Below are positions 34,979 to 49,295 of a DNA stretch of 64,000 nucleotides, piece after piece. A program made the translations under genes and the position numbers. Numbering within the stretch: position 1 is the stretch's first letter; each line of letters starts with the position of its first letter. Source of the DNA: Mycobacterium paraffinicum (GTDB lineage Bacteria > Actinomycetota > Actinomycetes > Mycobacteriales > Mycobacteriaceae); assembly GCF_001907675.1 (NCBI RefSeq), contig NZ_MPNT01000017.1, forward strand, positions 48,643-112,642, written 5' to 3'. The notes under the pieces were generated by a model. That model ran no database searches and was not told the DNA's origin. It saw only the letters and a program-made list of their open reading frames with translations.

Positions 34979-36973
34979 ATGGACGAGGACAAGGGGGCTA
35001 CCCGGCGCATCGGCGCCGGGCGGCGGCTGCTGAGTAACCCGCGCGAGGCCCGGGCGGCGCTGCGCGCGGGATTTCAGTCGTTGCCCGCGGTCACCATCGC
35101 CCATCTGTTCCGTCGCATCCCGCCGGTCAGCTCGACCCCGAACGCCGAGCCCGCCCCCGTGGAGGCCGACGGCGCCCGCCTGTCGATATCCAGCGGGGCG
35201 CCGTTCGCCGGCTACACGGTCCTGCGTCAGCTGGGCGCCGGGGGCATGGCCGAGGTGTACCTGGCCCTGCATCCGCGGTTGCCGCGCCGCGACGTCATCA
35301 AAGTCCTGGCCGAAGCGGTCACGGCCGATCCCGAGTTTCGCGAGCGGTTCAACCGCGAGGCCGATCTCGCCGCGACGTTATGGCATCCCCACATCGTCGG
35401 CGTCCACGACCGCGGCGAATTCAACGGTCACCTCTGGATTTCCATGGACTACGTCGAGGGCACCGACGCCTCTCGGCTGGTGAAGGAGCGCTACCCCGAC
35501 GGCATGCCGGTCGGTGAGGTGTGCGCGATCGTCCAAGCTGTCGCGGGGGCCCTCGACTACGCCCACGACCGCGGGTTGCTGCACCGCGACGTGAAACCGG
35601 CGAACATCCTGCTCACCCATCCGGACGACGGCGAACGCCGAATCCTGTTGGCGGACTTCGGTGTCGCGCGTCATCTGGGCGACATCAGCGGGATCACCGA
35701 GACCAACGTCGCGGTGGGAACGGTGGCCTATGCCGCGCCGGAACAGTTGACGGGATCCAACATCGACGGGCGGGCCGACCAATATGCCTTGGCCGCAACG
35801 GCTTTCCATCTCCTGACCGGAACGCCGCCGTTTCAGCACTCGAATCCCATCGCGGTGATCAGCCAGCACCTGCACGAGGAGCCGCCCCGACTCAGCGACT
35901 ACCGCCCGGAGCTGGCTCATCTCGACGAGGCGTTCCGCAAGGCGCTGGCGAAACAACCCCAGGACCGCTTCGAGCGGTGCCGCGCCTTCGCCGCCGCCGT
36001 GGGCGAACGGTGCGACACCGCCGCGGAAGCCGGCCCGCGCGCCCCGGCCCGCACCGCGTCGAGCCACCGGTTCTCGGGGCGGACCCGATGGGCGGTCGGG
36101 TTGGTGTGCGCAATGCTCATCGCGGTGGCCGCCACCTGGTCGGTCCTGTACTCCTTCGAACCGGACGCCCCGCCAGCCGCCCCGGCGCTCGCGTCGAAGC
36201 CGTCCGTCCCGGCGCCCACGAGGTCCGGGGGACCGACGCTCTCCGGCAGCTACCGGCTGGACTACGACCAGGGCAAGCGGACCACCAACGGCGTCGCGAT
36301 CCGCCACGACGGGCCCGCCGCCGGCTGGTGGGCCTTCCGTTCCGTGTGCACCACGAACGGCTGCGCGGCCACCGGCGCCCAGTTGGACAACGCGACCCAC
36401 CAGACGGCGAACGGCCCGACGGACACGCTGCGCTTCGTCGGCGGCTATTGGCAGGGCGCGCCGCAGCAGGAGCGGATGGATTGCACGCCCCCCAACGGCC
36501 AGGCCAACGCGACTCAGCAGGAGACGCTGGCGTGGTCGCTGGCCCCGCAGGCCGACGGCACCCTGCGCGGCACCGTGACCGAGACCGTGCTGAGCAACGA
36601 GTGCGGCGCGCAAGGCGCGGTGGTGCGGGTGCCGGTGGTGGCCACCCGGGTCGGCGACGTGCCCGCCGGGGTGAACCTGGGCGATCCCGCCCAGGCCGTT
36701 GCCACGTCGACCGCCGCGGCCGCCCCGGCGCCGCCCGTGCTCGGCTCGGCGTGCGGCGACGTCGGCAAGCTGGCCTACGACCCGACCAACAGCGAGCAGA
36801 TCGTCTGCGAGGGCAACAGCTGGGCCAAGGCCCCGATCACGATGGGCGTGCACGCCTCGGGCAGCTCGTGCGACCGCCCGGGCACGTCGGTGTTCGCCAT
36901 GACCACCTCCAACGACGGCTACCTGCTGCAGTGTGACCCCGTCACGCGGACGTGGACGCGCCCGGCGGGGTAG
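34979..36973 (+). CDS. Transmembrane Ser/Thr protein kinase, PknF type
   Basis: Kinase of 664 aa, ATG 34979; TTG 35081 is a possible later start. The kinase domain spans residues 79-340: glycine loop [11 protein letters not shown], Lys K108 (VIKVL), catalytic HRDVKPAN (D204), DFG (D226) and APEQL. It is close to M. tuberculosis PknF ([18 protein letters not shown] is nearly shared). One membrane helix lies near 370-391. The extracytoplasmic region of about 270 residues has at least eight Cys, two repeated beta-rich parts and a Pro/Thr hinge, so it looks like a sensor. It probably phosphorylates the divergent FHA-ABC exporter; that is inference. Confidence 0.9.
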   Translation: MDEDKGATRRIGAGRRLLSNPREARAALRAGFQSLPAVTIAHLFRRIPPVSSTPNAEPAPVEADGARLSISSGAPFAGYTVLRQLGAGGMAEVYLALHPRLPRRDVIKVLAEAVTADPEFRERFNREADLAATLWHPHIVGVHDRGEFNGHLWISMDYVEGTDASRLVKERYPDGMPVGEVCAIVQAVAGALDYAHDRGLLHRDVKPANILLTHPDDGERRILLADFGVARHLGDISGITETNVAVGTVAYAAPEQLTGSNIDGRADQYALAATAFHLLTGTPPFQHSNPIAVISQHLHEEPPRLSDYRPELAHLDEAFRKALAKQPQDRFERCRAFAAAVGERCDTAAEAGPRAPARTASSHRFSGRTRWAVGLVCAMLIAVAATWSVLYSFEPDAPPAAPALASKPSVPAPTRSGGPTLSGSYRLDYDQGKRTTNGVAIRHDGPAAGWWAFRSVCTTNGCAATGAQLDNATHQTANGPTDTLRFVGGYWQGAPQQERMDCTPPNGQANATQQETLAWSLAPQADGTLRGTVTETVLSNECGAQGAVVRVPVVATRVGDVPAGVNLGDPAQAVATSTAAAAPAPPVLGSACGDVGKLAYDPTNSEQIVCEGNSWAKAPITMGVHASGSSCDRPGTSVFAMTTSNDGYLLQCDPVTRTWTRPAG

Positions 36974-36982
36974 CGCCTTCGG

Positions 36983-37046
36983 CCGCGCGCGTGCGTGTCC
37001 GTACGCCGACCCGCTACACAGGGTGTCATTCTGCGCACGCTCGCGG
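36983..37046. repeat. Dispersed intergenic inverted repeat, copy 2
   Basis: Related to the repeat at 20939-21000: left arm GCGTGCGTGTCCGTACG, right arm GCGCACGCTCGCGG. It fills the gap between the kinase stop and the uvrB promoter and may end kinase transcription before uvrB. Confidence 0.5.
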
Positions 37047-37054
37047 AACAACAC

Positions 37055-37077
37055 TTGTCGGTACACCGCTCTACCCT
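37055..37077 (+). promoter_or_regulatory. RecA-independent (PafBC-type) DNA-damage promoter of uvrB
   Basis: TTGTCGGTA, 8 nt, then TACCCT, matching the mycobacterial RecA-NDp consensus TTGTCRGTG-N8-TAnnnT, which is activated by PafBC. The -10 ends 6 nt before the uvrB ATG at 37084, so transcription would begin at or within a base or two of the start codon, giving a leaderless mRNA. Confidence 0.8.
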
Positions 37078-37083
37078 GGTGGC

Positions 37084-39243
<2,160 letters not shown>

Positions 39244-39300
39244 GTTTGCTGGCAGCGCATCTGCGATTTTCACCGTCGAGACACCCCATACGGTAGAAGG

Positions 39301-40707
39301 GTGACCGACACCGCGACCGTGACTGGCGGCTGGCGCCAGCTGCTGGGCGCCAGGTATCTGCGGACCTCCATCCTGCTGGCCGGCGGGGTGGGTCTGTATG
39401 CCACCAACGAGTTCCTGACCACCAGCTTGTTGCCGAACACCATCGCCGAAATCGGCGGCAGCCGGCTCTACGCCTGGGTCACGACCCTGTACCTCGTCGG
39501 GTCGGTGGTGGCGGCCGCGATGGTCAATCCGATGCTGCTGCGCGTCGGGGCGCGCTCGTGCTACCTGACCGGTCTGGCGGTCTTCGGCGTCTCCAGCCTG
39601 GTTTGCGCGGCGGCGCCGAACATGGAGGTTCTGATAGCTGGGCGCGCCCTGCAGGGCGTCGCCGGGGGCCTGCTCGCCGGCCTGGGCTACGCGCTGATCA
39701 ATACCGCTCTTCCGCGCCTGCTGTGGACGCGCGGTTCGGCGCTGGTGTCGGCGATGTGGGGCGTGGCGACGGTGGTCGGCCCGACGACGGGCGGCCTGTT
39801 CGCCCAGCTGGGTCTGTGGCGATGGGCGTTCGTGACGATGGCGCTGCTGACCGCCCTGATGGCGATGCTGGTGCCCGTCGCGCTGGCCCGCGTCGAACGC
39901 ACGCCCGTCCTGGCGCCGATGAAGGTGCCGCTGCGGTCGCTGCTGCTGATCGGCGCGGCCGCGCTGGCCGTCAGCGTCGCGCAGATTCCGAGCAACACGC
40001 TGGCGACCTTCGCTTTGCTCGCCGTCGGCGTCGCCCTGGTGGGACTGTTCGTGCTCGTCGACTGGCGAACGCACGCGGCGATCTTGCCGCCCAGCGTCTT
40101 CGGCCCCGGGCCGTTGAAGTGGATCTATCTGACCATGGGCGCGTTGATGGGCGCCGCGATGGTGAACACCTACGTGCCGCTGTTCGGCCAGCGGCTGGCG
40201 CACCTGACCCCGATAGCGGCCGGATTCCTGGGGGCGGCGCTGGCGCTGGGCTGGACGGTCAGCGAGATCGTCAGCGCATCCCTGGAAAGCCCCCGCACGA
40301 TCGCGCGGGTCATCGTGGCGGCCCCGATCGTGGCCGCTTCCGGCCTGGCCCTGGCCGCGGTCGCCCGCCGCGCGGACACATCTGCGTGGACGGCCGCGCT
40401 GTGGGCGGTGGCGCTGCTGGTGGCGGGCACCGGGATCGGGATGGCCTGGCCGCATCTGTCGGCGCGCGCGATGTCGTCGGTCGACGACCCCACCGAGGGC
40501 GGTGCCGCCTCGGCGGCGATCAACACCGTCCAGCTGATCTCCGCGGCCATCGCGGCGGGTCTGGCCGGGGTGGTGGTCAACACCGCCAAGGGCGGCGACG
40601 GGATGGCCGCGCACTGGCTGTTCACGGTGTTCACCGCGCTCTGCGCGGCCGGGGTCGCGGTGTCCTACGGCGCGATCCGCGCGCGCCGGGCGCAGCCGGT
40701 CGGCTGA
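39301..40707 (+). CDS. Major facilitator superfamily exporter, Rv1634-like
   Basis: MFS protein of 468 aa, GTG 39301. About 12-14 helices are predicted. Motif-A-like loops and GRALQGVAGGLLAGLGYALI (motif C region) place it with drug:H+ antiporters. M. tuberculosis Rv1634, at the same locus, has been reported to export fluoroquinolones; transfer of that function is inference. It follows uvrB by 57 nt on the same strand and could be partly co-induced. It converges on the MgtC gene. Confidence 0.9.
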   Translation: MTDTATVTGGWRQLLGARYLRTSILLAGGVGLYATNEFLTTSLLPNTIAEIGGSRLYAWVTTLYLVGSVVAAAMVNPMLLRVGARSCYLTGLAVFGVSSLVCAAAPNMEVLIAGRALQGVAGGLLAGLGYALINTALPRLLWTRGSALVSAMWGVATVVGPTTGGLFAQLGLWRWAFVTMALLTALMAMLVPVALARVERTPVLAPMKVPLRSLLLIGAAALAVSVAQIPSNTLATFALLAVGVALVGLFVLVDWRTHAAILPPSVFGPGPLKWIYLTMGALMGAAMVNTYVPLFGQRLAHLTPIAAGFLGAALALGWTVSEIVSASLESPRTIARVIVAAPIVAASGLALAAVARRADTSAWTAALWAVALLVAGTGIGMAWPHLSARAMSSVDDPTEGGAASAAINTVQLISAAIAAGLAGVVVNTAKGGDGMAAHWLFTVFTALCAAGVAVSYGAIRARRAQPVG

Positions 40708-40719
40708 CCCGCGACGGCC

Positions 40720-41439
40720 TCAGTCCGGGTCGTCGTCGGCCTGGAAGACCGCCACCACCCCGTCGACGTCGCCCAGCACCTGTCGCGCGCTCGCGATCCT
40801 GCTGCCGGACAGCGTCATCGCCACCCGCACCTCGCCGTCGTCGATGTCGTGCGCGTCCGCGTCGAGCTCGGTGAGCTGCCAGTTTTGCTGCCCGCAGATC
40901 CGCAGTACCTCCCGCAGCATGCCGCGGCCGTTCTCGTAGATGATCTGCACCCGGACGGTGCCGCGCAGCTGGGCCGTCAGGCGCCCCTCGACGGCCTTGA
41001 AGAGCAGCGCGCTGACGAAGTGCAGGGCCACGACGGCGCTGGCGAGCAGCAGCAGGCCGGCGCCCACCGCCATGCCGACCCCGGCCGATTCCCAAACCGC
41101 GGCCGCCGTCGTGAGCCCGTGCACGGCGCCGCGCCGGGTGATGATGATGCCGGCGCCCAAAAACCCTATGCCGGAAACGATTTGGGCCGCGACGCGGGAC
41201 GGGTCCAGCACGACCGTGCCGGGCGCCAACACATCGCCGAAGCCGTACTTACTGACCAGCATGATCAACGCCGACGACGTCCCGACGATCGTCTGCGTCC
41301 GCAGCCCGGCGCTCTTGCCCTGGATCGTCCGTTCGAGGCCGATGAGCGCGGTCAACCCGAACGCGGCGAACAGCTCGACCAGGTGTCGGATTCCCTGCAC
41401 GTTGCCGCCCAGCAGCGAGGCGGCCAGCCAGCTCTGCAT
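40720..41439 (-). CDS. MgtC/SapB family membrane protein
   Basis: Membrane protein of 239 aa. Residues 1-145 are the MgtC/SapB domain: FGLTALIGLERTIQGKSAGLRTQTIVG, then IVSGIGFLGAGIIITRRGAVHGLTTAAAVW, with five helices. Residues 150-239 form a cytosolic ACT-like domain (VRVQIIYENGRGMLREVL). MgtC proteins inhibit F-ATP synthase or tune Mg2+ homeostasis and are virulence factors in Salmonella and M. tuberculosis. I recall mgtC elsewhere (Rv1811) in M. tuberculosis, so this copy may be an extra paralogue. Confidence 0.9.
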   Translation of the reverse strand: MQSWLAASLLGGNVQGIRHLVELFAAFGLTALIGLERTIQGKSAGLRTQTIVGTSSALIMLVSKYGFGDVLAPGTVVLDPSRVAAQIVSGIGFLGAGIIITRRGAVHGLTTAAAVWESAGVGMAVGAGLLLLASAVVALHFVSALLFKAVEGRLTAQLRGTVRVQIIYENGRGMLREVLRICGQQNWQLTELDADAHDIDDGEVRVAMTLSGSRIASARQVLGDVDGVVAVFQADDDPD

Positions 41440-41491
41440 ACCCCATCAACTACCCGATTAATGCCGGTTCACGCCGCCGGCAAAGCGCCAT

Positions 41492-43069
41492 TCAGCGCGT
41501 GGACTTCACCACCTGCGAGTAATGGAACTGCCAGCGTTCGACAATGCGGAACCCGAGGTAACCGGGGAATCGATAGGCCGGGGCTCGGCCGAACGCCGGC
41601 CCGGGTGGCAATGATTCCCCGGATTGGTGGTCGGGCAGCGACGTTTCTTTATTGGTAATGGTCCAGATCGCGGGGCATTTGTTGATTTTGGCCGTGGTCA
41701 GCCACACGGCAACGTGGCCGTCCCACAATGACCCGACCTTGGGCCCGTAGGCCCCCCGTTCGACGTCGATCAGGGACCTGAAAGCCGCCGGCCGGGTGGC
41801 CAGCAGGGCGCGGATCGGCCCGGGCCGCCACGGCACGGTGTTGTCCACCAACAGGCAGTCGCCCGGGGCCGCGTGCGAGCTGATCAAGTCGGCGACCTGG
41901 CTGTAGTCCCAGCCTTCCTTGGCGTACGGCCAGCGCTGGACGAACAGGTAGTTGGGCACCGCGGCCACGGCACAGGCCAGCACCACACCGGCGATGGCCC
42001 ACGGTGTGCGGGCGAGCGTCACGATGCACACCGCCAGCACGACGGCCATCGCGGGCGCGGTGAAGATCAGGTAGCGCGGGTAATAGATCGGTTCGCTGAG
42101 GGCCGAATAGATGACCACCAGCGCGGTGGGAATGACCAGCCACCCCGAGCAGGCGATCAACAGGCGGCGCAGGTCGCCGGCCGGGGGGCGGACCCCCGCC
42201 AGCCGGGCCACGATCGCCGCGACGATGAGGACTGCCGACAGGATGGCGAACGGGACGCTGTGGTCGAAATACTGGCGCAGGACGATGTCGAACGCGTAAT
42301 GCCAGCTGACCGGGTAAATCCAGTTGACCTGCCAAACCTGGTTGTGGGCGAACAACATGAACGGCGTCATGGCCGCGACCGCGGCCACCGAGCTGATCGC
42401 CCACCGAATGACCGCGGATTTGCGCGCTTTCTTCGGCGCCAACAGCGGCACCATTACCGCATAAACCGGCACCAACAGCACCATGTTCAGATTCAGCAGA
42501 ATCGACAGCATTAACGCCAGCGCATAGCAAATCCACAATCGTGGTCTGTTGCGCCCCACGGCGGCGACGAGCAATACGGTGAGCCAGGCCGCCGCGGCGG
42601 CCACGAAAGCGTAGGGTCGCGCCTCCATGCCCGCCCAGGTGGTGCGCGGCAGAATGGCGAAAACGACGCCCGCGCACACCGCGACCGGCCGGGTCGAGAA
42701 CCGTCTGGTGAACACCGTGACGCCCGCGGCGGCGGCGCCGACCGCCAGGGCGCTGGGCGCCCGCGACCAGAACTCGGTCGGCGGAAAAACGGCGAACCAG
42801 CCGTGCATCAGCAGGTAATACAGGCCGTGCACGGCGTCGATGTGGCTCAGCAGCCGCCACAGCTCGGCCAGCGTGCGGCTCGCCGCGGCCGATATGGTCG
42901 CCCCCTCGTCGAACCACAGGGAGGGCCGGCAGGCCCAGGCGCCGCTGACGACGGCCGCGAAGGCGGCGACGGCCCACGGGTCGACGAATCGGCCGGGCGG
43001 GCGCGCGGGCGCGGGCTCCTCGACTTCATCCGCGACGCGCTGCTCGACGATGGACATGATGCTTGTCAC
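41492..43069 (-). CDS. capA: LAM mannose-cap mannosyltransferase, GT-C family (Rv1635c-like)
   Basis: Polytopic glycosyltransferase of 525 aa (GTG 43069; ATG four codons later). About ten helices are predicted. The first extracytoplasmic loop has the GT-C acidic motif in PSLWFDEGATIS, needed to use polyprenyl-phosphate mannose. A soluble domain fills the last 150 residues. The M. tuberculosis homologue Rv1635c starts mannose capping of lipoarabinomannan and is required for ManLAM. It works on the periplasmic side of the plasma membrane. It stands alone, divergent from usp. Confidence 0.88.
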   Translation of the reverse strand: MTSIMSIVEQRVADEVEEPAPARPPGRFVDPWAVAAFAAVVSGAWACRPSLWFDEGATISAAASRTLAELWRLLSHIDAVHGLYYLLMHGWFAVFPPTEFWSRAPSALAVGAAAAGVTVFTRRFSTRPVAVCAGVVFAILPRTTWAGMEARPYAFVAAAAAWLTVLLVAAVGRNRPRLWICYALALMLSILLNLNMVLLVPVYAVMVPLLAPKKARKSAVIRWAISSVAAVAAMTPFMLFAHNQVWQVNWIYPVSWHYAFDIVLRQYFDHSVPFAILSAVLIVAAIVARLAGVRPPAGDLRRLLIACSGWLVIPTALVVIYSALSEPIYYPRYLIFTAPAMAVVLAVCIVTLARTPWAIAGVVLACAVAAVPNYLFVQRWPYAKEGWDYSQVADLISSHAAPGDCLLVDNTVPWRPGPIRALLATRPAAFRSLIDVERGAYGPKVGSLWDGHVAVWLTTAKINKCPAIWTITNKETSLPDHQSGESLPPGPAFGRAPAYRFPGYLGFRIVERWQFHYSQVVKSTR

Positions 43070-43309
43070 TGTAAAGCTGAATCGGGGGGAGGGGTCACAA
43101 AACGGCTCCGCCTATTCGGCCCCGGCGTGCACATTCCACGAAAAGCGGCGTTATGCAACGCTTTCCGCCCCGGGCCAGAGCATTTGATTGTTTTGTCATC
43201 GGCGATATTGTGTGTTGGCGAAGCGCGGCGGGGCAAATTGTCGACACGCCGAGCCACGGGGTGTCGCTAATCTCTTCCCTGCGCAACGGGCAAACGCGAT
43301 AGTGTCTTG

Positions 43310-43325
43310 GGTTGGCTGACCAACC
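43310..43325 (+). promoter_or_regulatory. Inverted repeat in the usp leader
   Basis: GGTTGG-CTGA-CCAACC lies 17 nt upstream of the usp start, just ahead of its AGGGAGG ribosome site. A TAGTGT hexamer at 43300-43305 could be the -10. The repeat could be an operator at the transcription start or an mRNA stabilising hairpin. The rest of the 270-nt gap to capA is moderately AT-rich with no supported gene. Confidence 0.4.
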
Positions 43326-43341
43326 GAATCAGGGAGGGTAA

Positions 43342-43785
43342 ATGGGCGCCTATCGGACTGTGGTGGTGGGAACCGACGGCTCGGACTCGTCAATGCGTGC
43401 GGTAGACAAGGCGGCGCAGATCGCGGGCTCGGACGCCAAGCTGATCGTCGCGTCGGCATACCTGCCCCAGCACGAGGACACCCGGGCCGCCGACGCACTG
43501 CGCGACGAGAGCTACAAGGTGTCCGGCACCGCGCCGATTTACGCGATCCTGCAGGACGCCAAGGAGCGTGCGCACAAGGCGGGCGCCAAGAACGTCGAGG
43601 AGCGCCCGATCGAGGGCGCCCCGGTCGACGCGCTGGTCAAGCTCGCCGAGGACGAGAAGGCCGACCTGCTGGTCGTCGGAAACGTCGGCCTGAGCACGAT
43701 CGCAGGCCGGTTGCTGGGATCGGTGCCGGCCAACGTCTCACGGCGGGCCAAGGTCGACGTGCTGATCGTGCACACCACGTCCTAG
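43342..43785 (+). CDS. Universal stress protein, cAMP-binding (Rv1636-like)
   Basis: Usp of 147 aa with a strong AGGGAGG ribosome site. The nucleotide-binding features are VVGTDGS at the N-terminus and VVGNVGLSTIAGRLLGSVPANVSRRA near residues 113-138. It is almost the M. tuberculosis Rv1636 (TB15.3) sequence, an abundant protein shown to bind cAMP more tightly than ATP and thought to buffer it. This window also encodes two adenylate cyclases. It converges with the metallo-hydrolase gene. Confidence 0.93.
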   Translation: MGAYRTVVVGTDGSDSSMRAVDKAAQIAGSDAKLIVASAYLPQHEDTRAADALRDESYKVSGTAPIYAILQDAKERAHKAGAKNVEERPIEGAPVDALVKLAEDEKADLLVVGNVGLSTIAGRLLGSVPANVSRRAKVDVLIVHTTS

Positions 43786-43818
43786 CGCGATCGCCACGGG
43801 GCTTGGTGGCGACCCGCC

Positions 43819-44505
43819 TCACCAGCCCCGCGCCCGCCATTCGGCCAGGTGCGGCCGCTCGGCGCCGAGCACCGTGTCGTCGCCGTGGCCGGGGTAGATG
43901 ACGGTGGAATCGACGTAGACGTCGAACACCCGGGTGGTGACGTCGTCGAGTAGCTGGGTGAAATCTCCCGGCTGCCAGGTCTTGCCGACGCCACCCGGGA
44001 ACAGGCAGTCGCCGGTGAAGAGCTGGGTGACCCCGCCCGTCGCGGGCCCGTCGAGGGCGAGCGCGACCGAGCCGGGCGTGTGGCCGCGCAGGTGGATGAC
44101 CGTGAACTGCAGCTCGCCGATCTGAACGGTGTCGCCGTCGGCCAGCAAACGGTCCGGTTTGACCGGTAGTGGCTCGGCGTCGATCTCGTGGGCGGCGGTC
44201 GGCGCGCCGGTAGCCGCGGCCACGGCCTCCAGCGCCTGCCAGTGGTCGAAGTGCTGATGGCTGGTCACGATCAGCGACACCTTGGGCGCGTTCCGCCGGA
44301 TCAGGTCGATCAGGACGTCCGCGTCGTTGGCGGCGTCGATCAACAACGTTTCGCCGGTGGCGGAACAAGTCACCAAATAGGCGTTGTTGTCCATGGGGCC
44401 CACCGACGCCTTTAGGATCGTGGCGCCGGGTAGGGTCCGGCGGGCCGCGGTACCAGGGTCGACGTGTCCGGTGTAGTTGTCGCTTACCTTGTCAGGGGCA
44501 GTCAT
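43819..44505 (-). CDS. Metallo-beta-lactamase-fold hydrolase, Rv1637c-like
   Basis: Hydrolase of 228 aa from ATG 44505 (a GTG three codons upstream is possible). The zinc motif HxHxDH is SHQHFDHW; the other ligands are in LRGHTPGS, TGDCLFPGG and YPGHGDD. This pattern fits glyoxalase II-like or persulfide dioxygenase-like small-thiol hydrolases; in mycobacteria a mycothiol-linked substrate is possible. It is divergent from uvrA, with the damage promoter of uvrA starting 29 nt upstream of the start codon. Confidence 0.9.
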   Translation of the reverse strand: MTAPDKVSDNYTGHVDPGTAARRTLPGATILKASVGPMDNNAYLVTCSATGETLLIDAANDADVLIDLIRRNAPKVSLIVTSHQHFDHWQALEAVAAATGAPTAAHEIDAEPLPVKPDRLLADGDTVQIGELQFTVIHLRGHTPGSVALALDGPATGGVTQLFTGDCLFPGGVGKTWQPGDFTQLLDDVTTRVFDVYVDSTVIYPGHGDDTVLGAERPHLAEWRARGW

Positions 44506-44533
44506 AGCGGCCACGTTACTGGTCAGACGTTGC

Positions 44534-44556
44534 TTGTCGGTATGGGCACATAGCAT
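44534..44556 (+). promoter_or_regulatory. RecA-independent (PafBC-type) DNA-damage promoter of uvrA
   Basis: TTGTCGGTA, 8 nt, then TAGCAT, matching the RecA-NDp consensus like the uvrB promoter (the same nine -35 bases). The expected start of transcription is near 44563, giving a leader of about 54 nt before the GTG at 44617. Confidence 0.78.
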
Positions 44557-44616
44557 GGAATGCGCCGTGCGCATCGACGGCTACCGCACGTCAAAGATTC
44601 ACTGAGAGAGGGCAGC

Positions 44617-47520
<2,904 letters not shown>

Positions 47521-47527
47521 CCGCCCC

Positions 47528-49264
47528 TCAGCCCGGGATCTTGGTCGCCATCTGGTTGGCGATCAGCCTGGCCTGGTTGATCGTTCCGGGCCCGCAGACG
47601 TTGACGTCGAGGACCACATTCGACACCGCCTCGAGCACGTGCTGGCACACCACCGGGCTGCTGGCCAACGTGTGCTGCAGCGCGATGTTGGGCGGATTGC
47701 CGCTGATCTGCCCGAAGGTCCATTCGAGTGGAGCCTTGCTGCTGGGCTGGGTCACGGTCTTCCCCCCGCAGTCGCGCCATTGGGGCCACTGGTCGTTGAC
47801 GAATCCCCGGGCCTGGTCGGCGGACGCGAAGATCACCGCGCCCTGGACCACGGCGTAGGCCGGGTCGCTTTGCGGCTTCTTCATCAGCTGGGCGAGCATC
47901 GCCGTGTAGCCGCTGCTCTTGTACGTCCGGGTTTGGAAACCGATCAGCGCTCCCAGGCACTTGTCGTCCGACAGCGTGTTGCCGGGGCCGGGGTCCGTCA
48001 TCTCCGTCACGTTGTGGTCGACGATGATGCCGGTGGTACCGACGAGGGTGTTGATCTGGTCGATCGGAAGCAGGAGCGAATTCAGTTGGGCCGGAGTCAC
48101 TGTGGGGGCGGTGCTGGTCGTCACCGTGGTCGTGGTCGACGGCGCGGCGGTTGCGCTGGTGGTGGGGCTCTCGGGCTGTGCGGACCCGGACTTGTCGACC
48201 GCCACCCACACCCCGGTGCCGGCGATGACCGCGACGACGAGCGCGAGGGCCCCGATGACCAGCCCCAGCCTGCGCCGGGGCGGTGCGGGCGGCGGCGCCC
48301 ACGGCGGCGGAGTAGCGAACCACGCCGGGTGCGGCGGTGCGGGCTGGGACGGGAATTGCTCCGGGCCCGGCGGCGGCGCGAAATGCTGGCTGTGCTGGAT
48401 CAGCTCGGTCGCTTCGCGTTGGTCCGGCGTGCTCAGCGCGTGCAGGGCGGCCTTCGCCAGGTCGCCCGCGGTGAGGTAGCGGTCGCCTGGCTCCTTGGCC
48501 ATCCCGCGGGCGACGACCTCGTCGAACGCCGCCGGGACGGCGGGGTTGCGCCGGCTGGGGCGCGGCGCCGGCTCCACCAGGTGGGCGGCCATCAGGCTGC
48601 TGAGGCTGGTGGTCTGGAAAGGCCTTGTGCCCGTGAGGCATTCGAAAAGGAGACAGGCGAGGGCGTAAATGTCGACGCGGTAGGTGGGGTCGTCGTTGCC
48701 GAAGCGCTCGGGCGCCATGTAGTTCCAGCTGCCGATGGCGGCGCCGGTTTTGGTCACGCGCTCGTCGGTGGCCGCCGCGGCGATCCCGAAGTCGACCAGA
48801 TAGGCGAAGTCGCCCTCGGCGAGCAGGATGTTCTCGGGTTTGATGTCGCGATGGATGACCCCGGCGCGGTGCGCGGCATCAAGGGCGGCGGCGACCTGTT
48901 CGACGATCGCGACCGCGCGCGGTGGCGGTAGCGGCCCGGAGCGGCTCAGCACCGTCCCGACGTCGCGCCCCTCGATGAGGCGCATGTCGATGAACACTTG
49001 GCCGTCAACCTCGCCGAAATCGTGAATCGGCACGATGTGCGGTTCCTGCAGCCGGCCCGCGGTCCTGGCCTCGCGTTGCATGCGCTGCCGAAACGAGTCA
49101 TCCGAGCTCACCTGCTCGGACATCAGCTTGAGCGCCACCACGCGGTCCTTGACGGTGTCGTAGGCCTCGTAGACCTCGCCCATCCCGCCGCGACCCAGTA
49201 GTCGCCGCAGTTGGTAGGGCCCGAACCGGCTGCCAATCCGCGAGCTGGGCTGCGCTTCACTCAT
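47528..49264 (-). CDS. Transmembrane Ser/Thr protein kinase with PknH-type sensor domain
   Basis: Kinase of 578 aa. The kinase domain is residues 16-275: glycine loop LGRGGMGEVYEAYD, K46 (VALKLM), HRDIKPEN (D140), DFG (D158) and MAPERF. A Pro-rich juxtamembrane stretch (about 295-330) leads to one helix (about 331-355), then a Ser/Thr-rich hinge and a PknH_C-like sensor domain (LNSLLLPIDQINTLVGTTGI; later QWPQWRDC and QHVLEAVSNVVLDVNVC, with disulfide-forming Cys). PknH controls envelope and arabinan genes in M. tuberculosis. This is a paralogue in a lysX-esterase gene string, not the known pknH locus. Confidence 0.92.
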   Translation of the reverse strand: MSEAQPSSRIGSRFGPYQLRRLLGRGGMGEVYEAYDTVKDRVVALKLMSEQVSSDDSFRQRMQREARTAGRLQEPHIVPIHDFGEVDGQVFIDMRLIEGRDVGTVLSRSGPLPPPRAVAIVEQVAAALDAAHRAGVIHRDIKPENILLAEGDFAYLVDFGIAAAATDERVTKTGAAIGSWNYMAPERFGNDDPTYRVDIYALACLLFECLTGTRPFQTTSLSSLMAAHLVEPAPRPSRRNPAVPAAFDEVVARGMAKEPGDRYLTAGDLAKAALHALSTPDQREATELIQHSQHFAPPPGPEQFPSQPAPPHPAWFATPPPWAPPPAPPRRRLGLVIGALALVVAVIAGTGVWVAVDKSGSAQPESPTTSATAAPSTTTTVTTSTAPTVTPAQLNSLLLPIDQINTLVGTTGIIVDHNVTEMTDPGPGNTLSDDKCLGALIGFQTRTYKSSGYTAMLAQLMKKPQSDPAYAVVQGAVIFASADQARGFVNDQWPQWRDCGGKTVTQPSSKAPLEWTFGQISGNPPNIALQHTLASSPVVCQHVLEAVSNVVLDVNVCGPGTINQARLIANQMATKIPG

Positions 49265-49295
49265 CGACGTCCCCCCGGGCGCTCAGCCGACTTCC

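Noticed and set aside
36952..37083. Upstream extension of uvrB
   Set aside because: It would run through the kinase stop, a dispersed repeat and the damage promoter; [16 protein letters not shown] is the conserved start.
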